From Gp6-AA40 sp035492455 (GTDB lineage: Bacteria; Acidobacteriota; Vicinamibacteria; Vicinamibacterales; UBA2999), in assembly GCA_035492455.1 (NCBI GenBank), contig DATJJE010000016.1, positions 106,355 to 170,354 on the forward strand: a stretch of 64,000 nucleotides of DNA, written 5' to 3'. Shown here in pieces: positions 45,734 through 55,664 of this stretch (position 1 is its first letter; each line of letters opens with the position of its first letter). The notes below the pieces were generated by a model. It was not told the origin of the DNA. It searched no databases and was given only the letters and a program-made list of their open reading frames with translations. A program made the translations under genes and the position numbers.

Positions 45734-45755
45734 GTAACCGTACGGACACCGTTAC
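45734..45755. promoter_or_regulatory. Candidate operator palindrome in the divergent gap
   Basis: GTAAC and GTTAC half-sites are 12 bases apart, and an inner CCGTACGG (45738-45745) is a perfect 8-base palindrome. It lies between the divergent citryl-CoA-lyase-like and TonB-receptor genes. Such an arrangement could be a TetR/LacI-type site, but no regulator gene is adjacent and no promoter hexamers are obvious, so it is only suggestive. Confidence 0.3.
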
Positions 45756-45840
45756 GTTCTTGTTGCTTGCGCAGCCGGATGGTACGGTGCGTGTCTCGCG
45801 ACAGGTGTCCCGGTTGTCCTCATCAGCGTTGGAGGAGAAG

Positions 45841-48800
45841 GTGCGAAAGGCAAGAGCAATCAGCTCCATCTGCATTGCGGTGGTTCTGTGTGCGTTGAAT
45901 GTTGCGAACGCGGCCGCGCAGGCGGTTGCAGGCTCCCAGGTGTCGGGGATCGTTCGCGACACCAGCGGCGGCGCCCTGCCCGGCGCCGATGTGACGATTA
46001 CCAAGACCGACACGCAGCTGGTGCGATCGACAGTCACCGGCTCCGACGGCAGCTACGTGCTGCCGAATCTTCCTGTCGGCCCCTATCAGTTGAAGGTCTC
46101 GCTGCAGGGCTTCACGACCTACGTGCAGGACGGCATCGTCCTGCAGGTGAACACGAACCCGCAGATCAACGTGACGCTTGCGCTTGGTGCGATCAGCGAA
46201 CAAGTGGAGGTCACGGCGAACGCCGCAATGGTGGAGACGCATTCCACAGGAGTCGGCCAGGTCATCGACCAGCAGCGGCTCGCTGAAATTCCACTCAACG
46301 GCAGGTTGGCAACCGAGTTGATCTACCTCTCGGGCCTCGCGACCACGGCGCCGGCCGGCGACCTGAATACGAATAAGAATTTCCCGACGGTGACGTTGTC
46401 AATTGCTGGCGGGCAGGCCAACGCCATCACCTACATCATGGACGGCGGCACGCATAACGATCCGTTCAACAATCTGAACCTGCCGACGCCTGCGCCCGAT
46501 GCGCTGCAGGAATTTAAAGTGGAGACGAGCGCACTTCCGGCGCGTTACGGGCATCACGCGTCGTCCGCAGTGAACCTGATCACGAAGTCCGGCACGAACC
46601 AGTTTCACGGCAACGCAGCCGAGTTCCTTCGCGACTACCACTTCAACGCACGGAACTTCTTCGCGCCGACGCGCGACAGTCTGCGCCGCAATCAGTTCGC
46701 CGGATCGGCCGGCGGCCCGATTGTGAAGGACAAGTTGTTCTTCTTCGGAAGCTATCAAGGGAAGATCGAGCACACCAAGCCTGTCGAGACCCTCAGCTTC
46801 GCCCCCACGCAGGCGATGCGCAACGGCGACTTCACCGCGTTTGCCTCGACCGCGTGCAACAACGGCCGCCAGGTGACGCTGCCCGCGCCGTTTGCGAACA
46901 ACACCATCGACCCCTCGCGTTTGAATCCAGTGTCGGTCGCGTTCCTCAAATACGTGCCGGCGCCGACGGACCCGTGCGGCCAGATTCGCTATGGCATTCA
47001 GAACAACAGCACCGAGCATGAGGCACTCGGCAAGACCGATTTCAACTTGAACGCGAAGCAGACGATGTTCATCCGGTATCTGTATGCGTTCTACGAGAAC
47101 CCCGCCACCTACGACGGCCAGAACGTGCTGACATTGAGCCGGACGGGTCAAGAGAATCAGGTGCATTCGATCGTCTACGGCCACAACTACATCATGTCGC
47201 CGACGACCCTCAACTCGGTGCACGTCACCTACAACCGCACGCTCAACGATCGGCCGTTGCCGTCGTTCTTCACGGCCACCGACCTCGGCAGCCGGGTGTT
47301 CAGCCCGCTTGCTGGTTATGTCGGCGTGTCTGTCCAGGGCAGTGGCTTTTCCATCGGCGCCGGCGGCACTAATCCCGGCTACTTCAATTCGAAGAGCCTG
47401 CAGCTCGCCGACGACATGGATTTGATCCGCGGACCGCATCAGTTCTCGGTAGGAGCGAACTGGATCAGAACGCGCATCGAGACGTTGAACAACCGCCCGA
47501 CGAACGGCCAGTTCACGTTCAATGGCCAGACGACGGGGTTGCCGTTGGCGGACTTCATGGTCGGCGCGGTCAGCAGCTTCGTGCAGGGCAATCCGGTCTA
47601 CGACTACGACCATAACGACTACGTTGGCGCGTACGCTCAGGACAACTGGAAAGTGCGGCCGAACCTGTCGCTGAACGTCGGCGTCCGGTGGGAGCCGTTT
47701 CTGCCCATCAAGAATACGTATGGATGGGTGAGCCATTTCGAACGCGCAGCGTTCGATGCCGGAACTCGCAGCACCGTCTATCCGCAGGCGCCCGCGGGAC
47801 TGCTGTTTCCCGGCGACAGCGGTTACCCAGGCAACGCGACCACGTTCGGCAAAGTCGCCAATTTCGCGCCGCGCCTGGGCACGATTTGGACGCCGAAGGG
47901 TGACGATTCGTTGAGCGTGCGAGGCTCCTGGGGCGTGTTCTATGACACGCCGCATCTGTTCTTCAATACGCGCTTTGCGAACAATCCGCCGTGGGGAGCA
48001 CAGATCACGATCACCAACCCGGCGGGCGGATTCACCGATCCGTATCTAGGGTATCCAGGGGGCAATCCGTTCCCCGCGTTGAATACTGATTGGAAGAGCG
48101 CGGCGTTTCCCGCATTCGGTGTCTACGTCAATACGCCGCTGCACTTGCGGCCGACGCAGCTGCAGCAATGGAACGTCAGCGTGCAGAAGCAGCTGAATGA
48201 CTGGCTGCTGGCGGCAAGCTATCTGGGAACGCACTCCGCACAGCTGTGGCGCGCGACCGAGTTGAACCCGGCCGTGTTCGGGCCTGGCGCAACGACGGGC
48301 AACACGAATCAGCGACGCGTCCTCTACCTCGCCAATCCGGCGCAGGGTCAGTACTACGGCACCATTGGGCAGGTCGACGATACGGGCCGCGGCAATTACA
48401 GCGGCCTGTTGCTGTCGGCACAGCGCCGGCTGAAGAGCGGCTTGAGCGTGTTGTCGAACTGGACGATTTCGAAGTGTATGTCCGATCCAGCAACGACTGA
48501 AATTACGGGACCGACGATTGTGGACCCGAATAACCCGGACCTTGATTACGCCTACTGCGCCTCCGATCGCCGACACGTGGTCAATGTCTCAATCGTGGCG
48601 CGGACGCCGGAGTTCTCAAACCGCGTGGCGCGGGCTATTCTCGGTGACTGGCAGGTAGCGCCAATCGTCCGCTGGCAGACAGGCGATCGGTCGACGGTGA
48701 CGACTGGAATCGACAATGCGCTGACCGGCGTAGGCGGCCAACGGGCGGTACAGGTGCTCGACGATCCGTACGGCAGCGGCGGGCCGAATGCCTATCTGAA

Positions 48801-49077
48801 CCGCGCGGCATTCGCTTCGCCTGTCACCGGCGCCTACAGCACGCTGAAGCCGTTTACGATCGTCAATCCGTCGCGGCTCAACAACGATCTCGCGCTGACG
48901 CGTAATATCCGTTTCGCGGACACGCGAGGCATTCAACTGCGCTGGGAGATCTTCAACGTGCTGAACCACACGAATTTCAATGCACCGGTGACGGCATTGA
49001 ACAGCGCGAATTTTGGCAAGATCATCACCGCGCAGGACCCGCGCCTCATGCAGTTCGCGCTGAAGTTTGACTTCTGA
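45841..49077 (+). CDS. TonB-dependent receptor with carboxypeptidase-regulatory domain
   Basis: A 1078-residue outer-membrane protein. The GTG at 45841 follows GGAGGAG by two bases, better than an upstream frame start. Signal peptide to NAAAQAV, then a carboxypeptidase-regulatory-like beta-sandwich (SQVSGIVRDTSGGALPGADVTI, about 30-115), a TonB plug (HSTGVGQVIDQQRLAEIPLNGR, and RYGHHASSAVNLITKSGTNQFHG) and a large barrel ending in FALKFDF with the terminal Phe. Typical of the Oar-like acidobacterial receptors. It transports ligands using proton motive force via TonB. The PQQ dehydrogenase gene starts 2 bases after it, so they are likely cotranscribed; the ligand may be a sugar or alcohol substrate. 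Confidence 0.94.
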   Translation: MRKARAISSICIAVVLCALNVANAAAQAVAGSQVSGIVRDTSGGALPGADVTITKTDTQLVRSTVTGSDGSYVLPNLPVGPYQLKVSLQGFTTYVQDGIVLQVNTNPQINVTLALGAISEQVEVTANAAMVETHSTGVGQVIDQQRLAEIPLNGRLATELIYLSGLATTAPAGDLNTNKNFPTVTLSIAGGQANAITYIMDGGTHNDPFNNLNLPTPAPDALQEFKVETSALPARYGHHASSAVNLITKSGTNQFHGNAAEFLRDYHFNARNFFAPTRDSLRRNQFAGSAGGPIVKDKLFFFGSYQGKIEHTKPVETLSFAPTQAMRNGDFTAFASTACNNGRQVTLPAPFANNTIDPSRLNPVSVAFLKYVPAPTDPCGQIRYGIQNNSTEHEALGKTDFNLNAKQTMFIRYLYAFYENPATYDGQNVLTLSRTGQENQVHSIVYGHNYIMSPTTLNSVHVTYNRTLNDRPLPSFFTATDLGSRVFSPLAGYVGVSVQGSGFSIGAGGTNPGYFNSKSLQLADDMDLIRGPHQFSVGANWIRTRIETLNNRPTNGQFTFNGQTTGLPLADFMVGAVSSFVQGNPVYDYDHNDYVGAYAQDNWKVRPNLSLNVGVRWEPFLPIKNTYGWVSHFERAAFDAGTRSTVYPQAPAGLLFPGDSGYPGNATTFGKVANFAPRLGTIWTPKGDDSLSVRGSWGVFYDTPHLFFNTRFANNPPWGAQITITNPAGGFTDPYLGYPGGNPFPALNTDWKSAAFPAFGVYVNTPLHLRPTQLQQWNVSVQKQLNDWLLAASYLGTHSAQLWRATELNPAVFGPGATTGNTNQRRVLYLANPAQGQYYGTIGQVDDTGRGNYSGLLLSAQRRLKSGLSVLSNWTISKCMSDPATTEITGPTIVDPNNPDLDYAYCASDRRHVVNVSIVARTPEFSNRVARAILGDWQVAPIVRWQTGDRSTVTTGIDNALTGVGGQRAVQVLDDPYGSGGPNAYLNRAAFASPVTGAYSTLKPFTIVNPSRLNNDLALTRNIRFADTRGIQLRWEIFNVLNHTNFNAPVTALNSANFGKIITAQDPRLMQFALKFDF

Positions 49078-49078
49078 C

Positions 49079-50950
49079 ATGCGCAACGTCGTTTCAGCAA
49101 TCGTGCTGGCAGCGTGCGTGCCGCTCGCGGCGCATGCGAGTGGCGCGGACTGGCCGTCGCGCGACGGCGATGCAGCGGGCACCCGCTACTCGACGCTGAA
49201 GCAGATCACGCCCACCAACGTCTCGCAGCTGACAACGGCCTGGACGTTTGACACCGGAAGCCCAGCACTGCAGTTGACGCCGGTCGTCGTCAACGGCGTC
49301 ATGTATTTCGGCGCTGGTTCGAGCGTCTACGCCCTCGAACCCGAAACCGCGAAGGTCCTCTGGAAGTCGCAGTTCCCGTCGGCGGTCACCAGACGCGGCC
49401 TCGCATATTGGCCGGGCAGCGGTTCGACGCCGGCGCGACTGTTCTTCGGTGCCGGCGATCGGCTCGTCGCCATCGACGCGAAGACCGGCGCGGCCATTCC
49501 GTCGTTTGGCGACAACGGGTCGGTCGATCTGAAGACGGAGATCAGAGGTGACGTGGACGGCCGTATCGCGCTGCTCTCGCCGCCGGCCGTTTACAAGAAC
49601 ATCATCATCACGGGCGGCAATAACGGCGAGCAGGCGCCGAGCCTCGGACTGTACGGCGATATTCGCGGCTGGGATGCCGTCACGGGCAAGCTGCTGTGGG
49701 CCTTTCACACCGTTCCACGTCCAGGAGAGCCGGGCATCGAAACGTGGGAAGGGGACAGCTGGAAGAGCCGCTCGGGCACGAACATGTGGTCGTTCTTCAC
49801 GGTCGACGTCGATCGTGGCCTCGTGTTCGTTCCGACGGGCTCGCCGACGTCCGACTATTACGGCGGCGATCGACGGGGCAACAACCTGTACGGGAATTCG
49901 GTGATTGCGCTTGACGCGACCACCGGAAAGCTGAAGTGGGCGCGACAGCTCATTCATCACGACCTGTGGGACTTCGACGTGCCGGCCGCGCCGACGCTCA
50001 TCGAGGTCACGCGCAACGGCCGTCGCATTCCCGCGGTTGCCGCGATGAGCAAAGCGGGCCTGTTGTTCATCTTCAACCGTGAGACAGGCGAGCCGCTCTA
50101 CGGGATGGAGGAGCGGCCGGTCCCGAAGAGCAACGTGCCTGGTGAGGCCTCGTCACCCACGCAGCCATTCCCCCTGAAGCCAGCGCCACTCGCGAAGATC
50201 GATTTCGATCCGGCCAGGGACATGTACAGCCTGACGCCGGAGCACGCCGCGTATTGCAAGGACCTGTGGGACAACAACCACCTGTACACCAAAGGTCCAT
50301 TTACACCCGCAGACGTCGACAACTACATGGTGACGTTCCCGAGCACGCTGGGCGGCGCAAACTGGAACGGCTTCTCCTACGATCCACAGCGCGGTCTCCT
50401 CTTCACCAACATCATGGATCTGGGTCAGGTCGGACAGATGAAGATGGGCGTCGGCCGTCAGGGAGGTCCGTCTACGTGGGTGCGCAACACGCCGTGGGGT
50501 GGAGCAGTGGGCCGCTTCTGGAATCCGATGACGCAGATTCCATGCTCGAATCCGCCGTTCGGCGAGCTCGTCGCCGTTGACGTCAACAGGGGCGAGATCG
50601 CGTGGAAGGTGCCGGTCGGCTTCGTCGACCAGCTCAAGGCCAGAGGCTTAGACAAGACCGGCGCGTTGAACATCGGCGGCAGCATCGTGACCGCAGGCGG
50701 CGTCATCTTCATCGGCGCGACGACAGACAAACGCTTCCGCGCGTTCGATGAGTCGGGCAAGCAGTTGTGGGAGACGACGCTCGAGGCGAGCGCCCACGCG
50801 ATCCCGATGACGTTCATGGGCAAGGACGGACGGCAATACGTCGTCGTCGCCGCGGGCGGCGGCAGCTTCCTCGGTTCCCCGACGGGGACGAAGATCGTCG
50901 CATTTGCGTTGCCACAACGAACTGCGGAGACACGGAGCGCACGCAAATGA
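49079..50950 (+). CDS. PQQ-dependent dehydrogenase (quinoprotein glucose/alcohol type)
   Basis: A 623-residue periplasmic eight-bladed propeller. Signal peptide to AHASG, then ADWPSRDGDAAGTRYSTLKQITPTNVSQLTTAWTF, the repeated tryptophan-docking segments (VLWKSQF, LLWAFHT, LKWARQL, QLWETTLE) and the PQQ-site region AGTRYS, AGGVIFIGAT and MTFMGKDGRQYVVVAAGG near the end. The family oxidises alcohols or aldoses with PQQ and passes electrons to a cytochrome. No cytochrome gene is adjacent. It starts 2 bases after the TonB receptor and overlaps ThuA by ATGA. Confidence 0.93.
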   Translation: MRNVVSAIVLAACVPLAAHASGADWPSRDGDAAGTRYSTLKQITPTNVSQLTTAWTFDTGSPALQLTPVVVNGVMYFGAGSSVYALEPETAKVLWKSQFPSAVTRRGLAYWPGSGSTPARLFFGAGDRLVAIDAKTGAAIPSFGDNGSVDLKTEIRGDVDGRIALLSPPAVYKNIIITGGNNGEQAPSLGLYGDIRGWDAVTGKLLWAFHTVPRPGEPGIETWEGDSWKSRSGTNMWSFFTVDVDRGLVFVPTGSPTSDYYGGDRRGNNLYGNSVIALDATTGKLKWARQLIHHDLWDFDVPAAPTLIEVTRNGRRIPAVAAMSKAGLLFIFNRETGEPLYGMEERPVPKSNVPGEASSPTQPFPLKPAPLAKIDFDPARDMYSLTPEHAAYCKDLWDNNHLYTKGPFTPADVDNYMVTFPSTLGGANWNGFSYDPQRGLLFTNIMDLGQVGQMKMGVGRQGGPSTWVRNTPWGGAVGRFWNPMTQIPCSNPPFGELVAVDVNRGEIAWKVPVGFVDQLKARGLDKTGALNIGGSIVTAGGVIFIGATTDKRFRAFDESGKQLWETTLEASAHAIPMTFMGKDGRQYVVVAAGGGSFLGSPTGTKIVAFALPQRTAETRSARK

Positions 50951-51756
50951 AGGGTCTTGGCGTCGTCGTCGCGCTGGCGCTCGCGCTTGGCGTCACGGCA
51001 AGCGGCCAAGGAAGACAAGGCGGACCGCAGCGCCCGCGCACGCGCAAGGTGGTCCTGGCGTGGGCGGACACGCGCAACGGCATCGCGCAGCACGACTCGA
51101 CGTCGCATGCGCTGGCGATCATCGAGCGTCTCGGGTATGAATCCGGTGCCTACGACACCTACATTCGCACCGATTCGAACGTCATCGCCAACAAGCCGCA
51201 GATGACCACCGGCCAGCCGGCAAGCGGCGGGCCGAGCCTCGGCAACGTTGACGCGATCTTCTTCATGGGTCACCGCGACGTTCCGCTGGACGCGCAACAG
51301 CGGTCCGAGCTCGCGGCGTTCGTGCACGATCAGGGCAAAGGGTTCGTCGCCGCGCACGTGGCGCTCACCGCGTTCGAAGGCTGGCCGGAATTCGGCGAAC
51401 TGCTTGGCGGGCGCTACGACGATCATCCGTGGAACACGGCGAGCGGCACGATCATCAACGAGGATCCGTCCTTTCCGGCAACGAAGCATTTTCCGGCAAG
51501 CTTTCCGCTCACCGACGAGTTCTATCAGGCGAAGTCGTTTTCTCCCGACGCGCACGTCCTGCTGCGGCTTGATGTGTCGAAGATGCCGTCGACCCCGCAA
51601 TTGAGAAACACCCAGTTCCCCTTGGCGTGGACAAAGACCTACGGCAAAGGGCGCGTGTTCTATTCGTCGCTTGGCCATGCAGCTGCGACGTGGGACAACC
51701 GCGACGTCGCGCAGATGTACTTCGAGGCCATCAGGTGGGCGCTCGGCCTAACCTGA
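50947..51756 (+). CDS. ThuA domain protein
   Basis: A 269-residue exported protein. Signal peptide to TASGQG, then a class I glutamine-amidotransferase-like ThuA domain: KVVLAWADTRNGIAQHDSTSHALAIIERLGYESG, VDAIFFMGHRD, FVHDQGKGFVAAHVALTAF and RVFYSSLGHAAATWDNRDVAQMYFEAIRW. ThuA proteins occur with sugar oxidation or trehalose use and lack the usual catalytic cysteine. It overlaps the PQQ dehydrogenase gene (ATGA), so the three genes TonB receptor, PQQ enzyme and ThuA form an operon. Confidence 0.9.
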   Translation: MKGLGVVVALALALGVTASGQGRQGGPQRPRTRKVVLAWADTRNGIAQHDSTSHALAIIERLGYESGAYDTYIRTDSNVIANKPQMTTGQPASGGPSLGNVDAIFFMGHRDVPLDAQQRSELAAFVHDQGKGFVAAHVALTAFEGWPEFGELLGGRYDDHPWNTASGTIINEDPSFPATKHFPASFPLTDEFYQAKSFSPDAHVLLRLDVSKMPSTPQLRNTQFPLAWTKTYGKGRVFYSSLGHAAATWDNRDVAQMYFEAIRWALGLT

Positions 51757-51808
51757 CGACCTCATCCGTATAGCTCGCGGGCACCAGCTATGCAATACAG
51801 CGTAGCCG

Positions 51809-54253
51809 GTGCCGACGCGCGAGTTTGATGAAGCGGCGTGGCTTTCCGCCATCGTTGAGTCGTCCGACGAAGCCATCATCAGCATCGATCACGACGGCGT
51901 CATCACTTCCTGGAATCCAGCCGCCGAACGGATCTATGGCTATTCAGCGCGCGAAGCGATCGGGCAGCCCAACCAACTGATCATTCCGCCCGACCGACGG
52001 GCAGAAGAAGAAGCGATTCGAAAACAGGTGTTCGCTGGTGAACCGGTCGGTCGCTACGACACGGTCCGGCTTCGCAAGGACGGCACGCGCGTCGATGTTT
52101 CTCTGGCGGCGTCTCCCCTGCGCAACAAGCAGGGCGACATCGTCGGGATTTCAAAAATCAGCTGCGATGTCTCCGATGAACACCGCGCCGCGCAGACGGC
52201 GCGACGGCTCGCGGCGATCGTCGAGTCGACCGACGATGCCATTATCGGTCTCGATCCGTCGGGCACGATTCAAGCGTGGAATCGCGCTGCGGAACAGATG
52301 TATGGCTACACGGCCGACGAGGCGATTGGCCAGTCAATCTCCATCACACTTCCGGGCGATCGTCAGACCGAGGAGTCCGGCTTCCTGGAGCGCATCAGGC
52401 GCGGCGAGCGCATCGTCGGATTCGAGACCGTGCGCTGCCGCAAGGATCGCGCGTGCATTCCTGTATCGCTGACGATTTCGCCCGTCTACGACGACGACGG
52501 TTCGGTGATCGGCGTCTCGAAAATCGCGCGCGACATCACAGACCGAAAGCGCGCGTCGGAACATACCGCCTTTCTGACCCAAGCCAGCGCTATCCTGGCG
52601 AGCTCGCTGGACTACCAGACGACGCTCACCGCCGTCGCCAACCTCGCCGTTCCCGTTATCGCCGACTGGTGCGCCGTCGACGTGCTGAACGACGATCACC
52701 GACTCGATCGCGTAGCCGTCGCACATGTCGATCCGGCGAAGATCGAGCTGGCGCGGACGATTCGTGAACGCTACGAGGATGCGACCTCTCCGTTCAGTCC
52801 CGCTTCCGTCGTCCGCACCGGAACGCCGGCGCTGGTGAAGGAGATCACGGACGAGATGATTGCCGCCTCGGCCCACGGCGATGAGAACCGCATCCGCCTG
52901 ATCAAGTCGCTCGGCCTGCGCTCCTATATGGTGCTGCCGCTCACGGCGCACGGTCGCACCTTCGGAACACTGACGCTTGCGACCGATAAATCGGCTCGCC
53001 TCTACACCGACGACGACTTTCGCTTCGGTCAAGACGTCGCGTTCCGCGCGGCGCTGGCCGTCGACAACGCCCGCGCCTATGGCGCGGCTCAGGACGCGAA
53101 TCGGCTCAAAGACGAATTCCTGGCGACGCTGTCGCACGAACTGCGCACGCCGCTGAACGCGATTCTCGGCTACACGCGGCTGCTGCAGGCGGGCATGGTT
53201 GCGCCCGATCGGCGGTCGCAGGCGTTGGCAACGGTCGAACGCAACGCCGCAGCGCTGACGCAGATCGTCGAAGACCTCCTCGACGTCTCTCGCATCGTTT
53301 CCGGGAAGATTCGTCTCAACATACAGCCGGTCGATCTGACCGAAGTCGTCAAGAATGCGGTTGACACCGTCAAACCGGCCGCCGACGCAAAACACATCCG
53401 CATCCAAACGATGTTCGATCCGCACGCCGGTCCCATCTCCGGCGATCCCGACCGCCTGCAGCAGGTGGTCTGGAATCTCGTCTCGAATGCGGTGAAGTTC
53501 ACTCCGAAGCAGGGCATCGTGCAGGTGCGCGTCGAGCGGATCAATTCGCACGTCGAAATCGTCGTCAGCGATACCGGCATCGGCATCGCAGAGGACTTTC
53601 TGCCGTACATCTTCGAGCGGTTCCGCCAGGCAGACAGCGGCACAACTCGCTCCCACGGCGGCATCGGGCTTGGGCTCGCCATCGTGCGGCACCTGGTGGA
53701 GGTGCACGGTGGAACGATTCACGCGTCGAGCGGCGGTACGGACCGGGGTGCAACGTTTCGCGTTCGCCTTCCGCTGATGATCGTGCATGCCGAAGCGGTG
53801 CCCGAACGGCGGGCGCATACCGCGAAAGCTGCCGTCCCAGACGGCCTGCCGCGGCTCGATGGCCTGCACATCTTCGCCGTCGATGACGACACCGATGCGC
53901 GGAGTCTGATAACCGAGACGCTGGAGCCGGCCGGCGCGCACGTGACGACGGCCGATTCCGTCGCTCGGGCCCTGGACATGCTGCCCGCAGCGCGGCCCGA
54001 CGTACTCCTCCTCGACATCGGCATGACCGACAGCGATGGCTTCGAGCTGATTCGGCGGGTCCGACAGTCAGAGAATGCGCGGCTCCGCGACGTGCCGGCG
54101 GCGGCGCTGACGGCCTACGCGCGCGCCGAGGATCGCGTGAAAGCGCTGCAGGCGGGTTTCCAGATGCATCTGGCGAAGCCGGTCGATCCGGTCGAGTTAA
54201 TCGTCGCCATAGCGGCACTGGCGAAAGCTGCGCCCGACCGAAACAGCACCTAA
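51809..54253 (+). CDS. Hybrid sensor histidine kinase (PAS-PAS-GAF-HisKA-HATPase-REC)
   Basis: An 814-residue soluble hybrid kinase. Two PAS domains (about 5-120 and 130-250; both with SxDEAI-type starts and GYsa.EaIGq), a GAF domain (about 265-415), HisKA with the phospho-accepting His443 in SHELRTPLNAI, an HATPase_c with N-box WNLVSNAVKFTPKQ and GTTRSHGGIGLGLAI, and a carboxy REC domain with phospho-acceptor Asp736 in LLLDIGMTDSDG. GTG start at 51809, no clear ribosome binding site. No membrane helices, so it senses an internal signal (PAS/GAF ligand). No response-regulator gene is adjacent. It precedes the cystathionine synthase gene by 13 bases, possibly by chance. Confidence 0.92.
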   Translation: MPTREFDEAAWLSAIVESSDEAIISIDHDGVITSWNPAAERIYGYSAREAIGQPNQLIIPPDRRAEEEAIRKQVFAGEPVGRYDTVRLRKDGTRVDVSLAASPLRNKQGDIVGISKISCDVSDEHRAAQTARRLAAIVESTDDAIIGLDPSGTIQAWNRAAEQMYGYTADEAIGQSISITLPGDRQTEESGFLERIRRGERIVGFETVRCRKDRACIPVSLTISPVYDDDGSVIGVSKIARDITDRKRASEHTAFLTQASAILASSLDYQTTLTAVANLAVPVIADWCAVDVLNDDHRLDRVAVAHVDPAKIELARTIRERYEDATSPFSPASVVRTGTPALVKEITDEMIAASAHGDENRIRLIKSLGLRSYMVLPLTAHGRTFGTLTLATDKSARLYTDDDFRFGQDVAFRAALAVDNARAYGAAQDANRLKDEFLATLSHELRTPLNAILGYTRLLQAGMVAPDRRSQALATVERNAAALTQIVEDLLDVSRIVSGKIRLNIQPVDLTEVVKNAVDTVKPAADAKHIRIQTMFDPHAGPISGDPDRLQQVVWNLVSNAVKFTPKQGIVQVRVERINSHVEIVVSDTGIGIAEDFLPYIFERFRQADSGTTRSHGGIGLGLAIVRHLVEVHGGTIHASSGGTDRGATFRVRLPLMIVHAEAVPERRAHTAKAAVPDGLPRLDGLHIFAVDDDTDARSLITETLEPAGAHVTTADSVARALDMLPAARPDVLLLDIGMTDSDGFELIRRVRQSENARLRDVPAAALTAYARAEDRVKALQAGFQMHLAKPVDPVELIVAIAALAKAAPDRNST

Positions 54254-54266
54254 GTAGAATCGCTAG

Positions 54267-55652
54267 GTGGCGAATCCGCCGAACAACAAAATCTGCGACA
54301 CCATCCTGGACGCCATCGGCAACACGCCAATGGTCCGCGTTCACAACATCACGCGTGGTGTCATCGACGCCGACGTTCTCATCAAGCTGGAAACCTTCAA
54401 TCCAGGGAACTCAATCAAGGACCGCATGGCAGTCCGCATGATCGAGGACGCCGAACGGGCCGGGAAGTTGAAGTCGGGCGGCACAATCATCGAGGGAACG
54501 TCGGGCAACACCGGGATGGGCCTTGCCATTGCCGCCGTGGTCAAGGGCTACAGGTGCATCTTCACGACCACGGACAAGCAGTCGAAGGAGAAGGTGGACG
54601 CGCTGAAGGCGTTCGGCGCGGAGGTGATCGTCTGTCCCACGGATGTCGACCCCGAGGATCCGCGTTCGTACTACTCGGTGTCGTCGCGCCTCGAGCGCGA
54701 GGTGCCGAACTCCTGGAAGGCGAATCAGTACGACAACCTGTCGAACACCGCCGCGCATTACGAGCAAACCGGACCGGAGATCTGGGATCAGACAGACGGA
54801 CGGATCACGCATCTGGTGTGCGGCGTCGGCACCGGCGGGACGATCAGCGGCGTCGGCCGCTACCTGAAGGAAAAGAATCCACGCATCAAGGTGTGGGGCA
54901 TCGACACCTATGGCTCGGTGTTCAAGAAGTACAAAGAGACGGGCATCTTCGACAAGAACGAAATCTACCCGTACATCACCGAAGGGATCGGCGAGGACTT
55001 CCTGCCGCGCAACGTAGACTTCAACGTCATCGATCACTTCGAGAAGGTGACTGACAAGGACGCGGCGATCATGACGCGCCGTATCACCCGCGAGGAAGGC
55101 ATCTTCGCAGGCAACTCCGCTGGTTCCGCGATGGCGGGGCTGCTGCAGCTGAAGGACAACTTCAGCACAGGCGACGTGGTTGTCGTCATCTTCCACGACC
55201 ACGGCTCTCGCTACCTGGCGAAAATGTTCAACGACGAGTGGATGCGCGCGAAGGGATTCCTCGAGGTGACCGGCATGACCGCGCGCGATCTGGTCGCGCT
55301 CGGCGTGTCCGGCGAGCTCTACTCGGTCGAGGCCGCCAAGCCGGTCGAGGAGGCCATTCGCATCATGAGCGACAACGATTTCTCGCAGATCTCCATCACA
55401 CGCGGCGGCCGCGTGATTGGATCGCTCAACGAGTCGCACCTCTATAACGAGTTCATGCGCGACCCGGAGGTGAAGCACAAACCTGTCGAGGAGATTATGC
55501 AGCCGGCGTTCCCCTTCGTCGACATTTCGACGCCCGTGCAGCTGTTGTCGACGATGATCACGCCGGAGAATCCGGCGGTGCTGGTGCGCGACTTCAAGAC
55601 AGAGAAGACGTTCATCATCACGCGCTCCGACATCATTCGCATGCTCTGTTAG
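54267..55652 (+). CDS. cbs: Cystathionine beta-synthase with CBS domains
   Basis: A 461-residue PLP enzyme. The catalytic domain shows PNNKICDTILDAIGNTPMVR, the PLP lysine in GNSIKDRMA (Lys51), EGTSGNTGMGLAIAA and GVGTGGTISGVGRYLKEKNP, and two CBS domains occupy the carboxy end (EEAIRIMSDNDFSQISI and VEEIMQPAFPFVDI). This matches CBS rather than a plain cysteine synthase, which has no CBS domains. The enzyme condenses serine and homocysteine to cystathionine and can also release hydrogen sulfide. GTG start at 54267. A downstream cystathionine gamma-lyase is not in the window. Confidence 0.92.
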   Translation: MANPPNNKICDTILDAIGNTPMVRVHNITRGVIDADVLIKLETFNPGNSIKDRMAVRMIEDAERAGKLKSGGTIIEGTSGNTGMGLAIAAVVKGYRCIFTTTDKQSKEKVDALKAFGAEVIVCPTDVDPEDPRSYYSVSSRLEREVPNSWKANQYDNLSNTAAHYEQTGPEIWDQTDGRITHLVCGVGTGGTISGVGRYLKEKNPRIKVWGIDTYGSVFKKYKETGIFDKNEIYPYITEGIGEDFLPRNVDFNVIDHFEKVTDKDAAIMTRRITREEGIFAGNSAGSAMAGLLQLKDNFSTGDVVVVIFHDHGSRYLAKMFNDEWMRAKGFLEVTGMTARDLVALGVSGELYSVEAAKPVEEAIRIMSDNDFSQISITRGGRVIGSLNESHLYNEFMRDPEVKHKPVEEIMQPAFPFVDISTPVQLLSTMITPENPAVLVRDFKTEKTFIITRSDIIRMLC

Positions 55653-55664
55653 TATTGCGGCGCT

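Noticed and set aside
46399..47955. 518-codon open frame on the minus strand
   Set aside because: It lies fully inside the TonB receptor gene, whose plug and barrel motifs are unmistakable.
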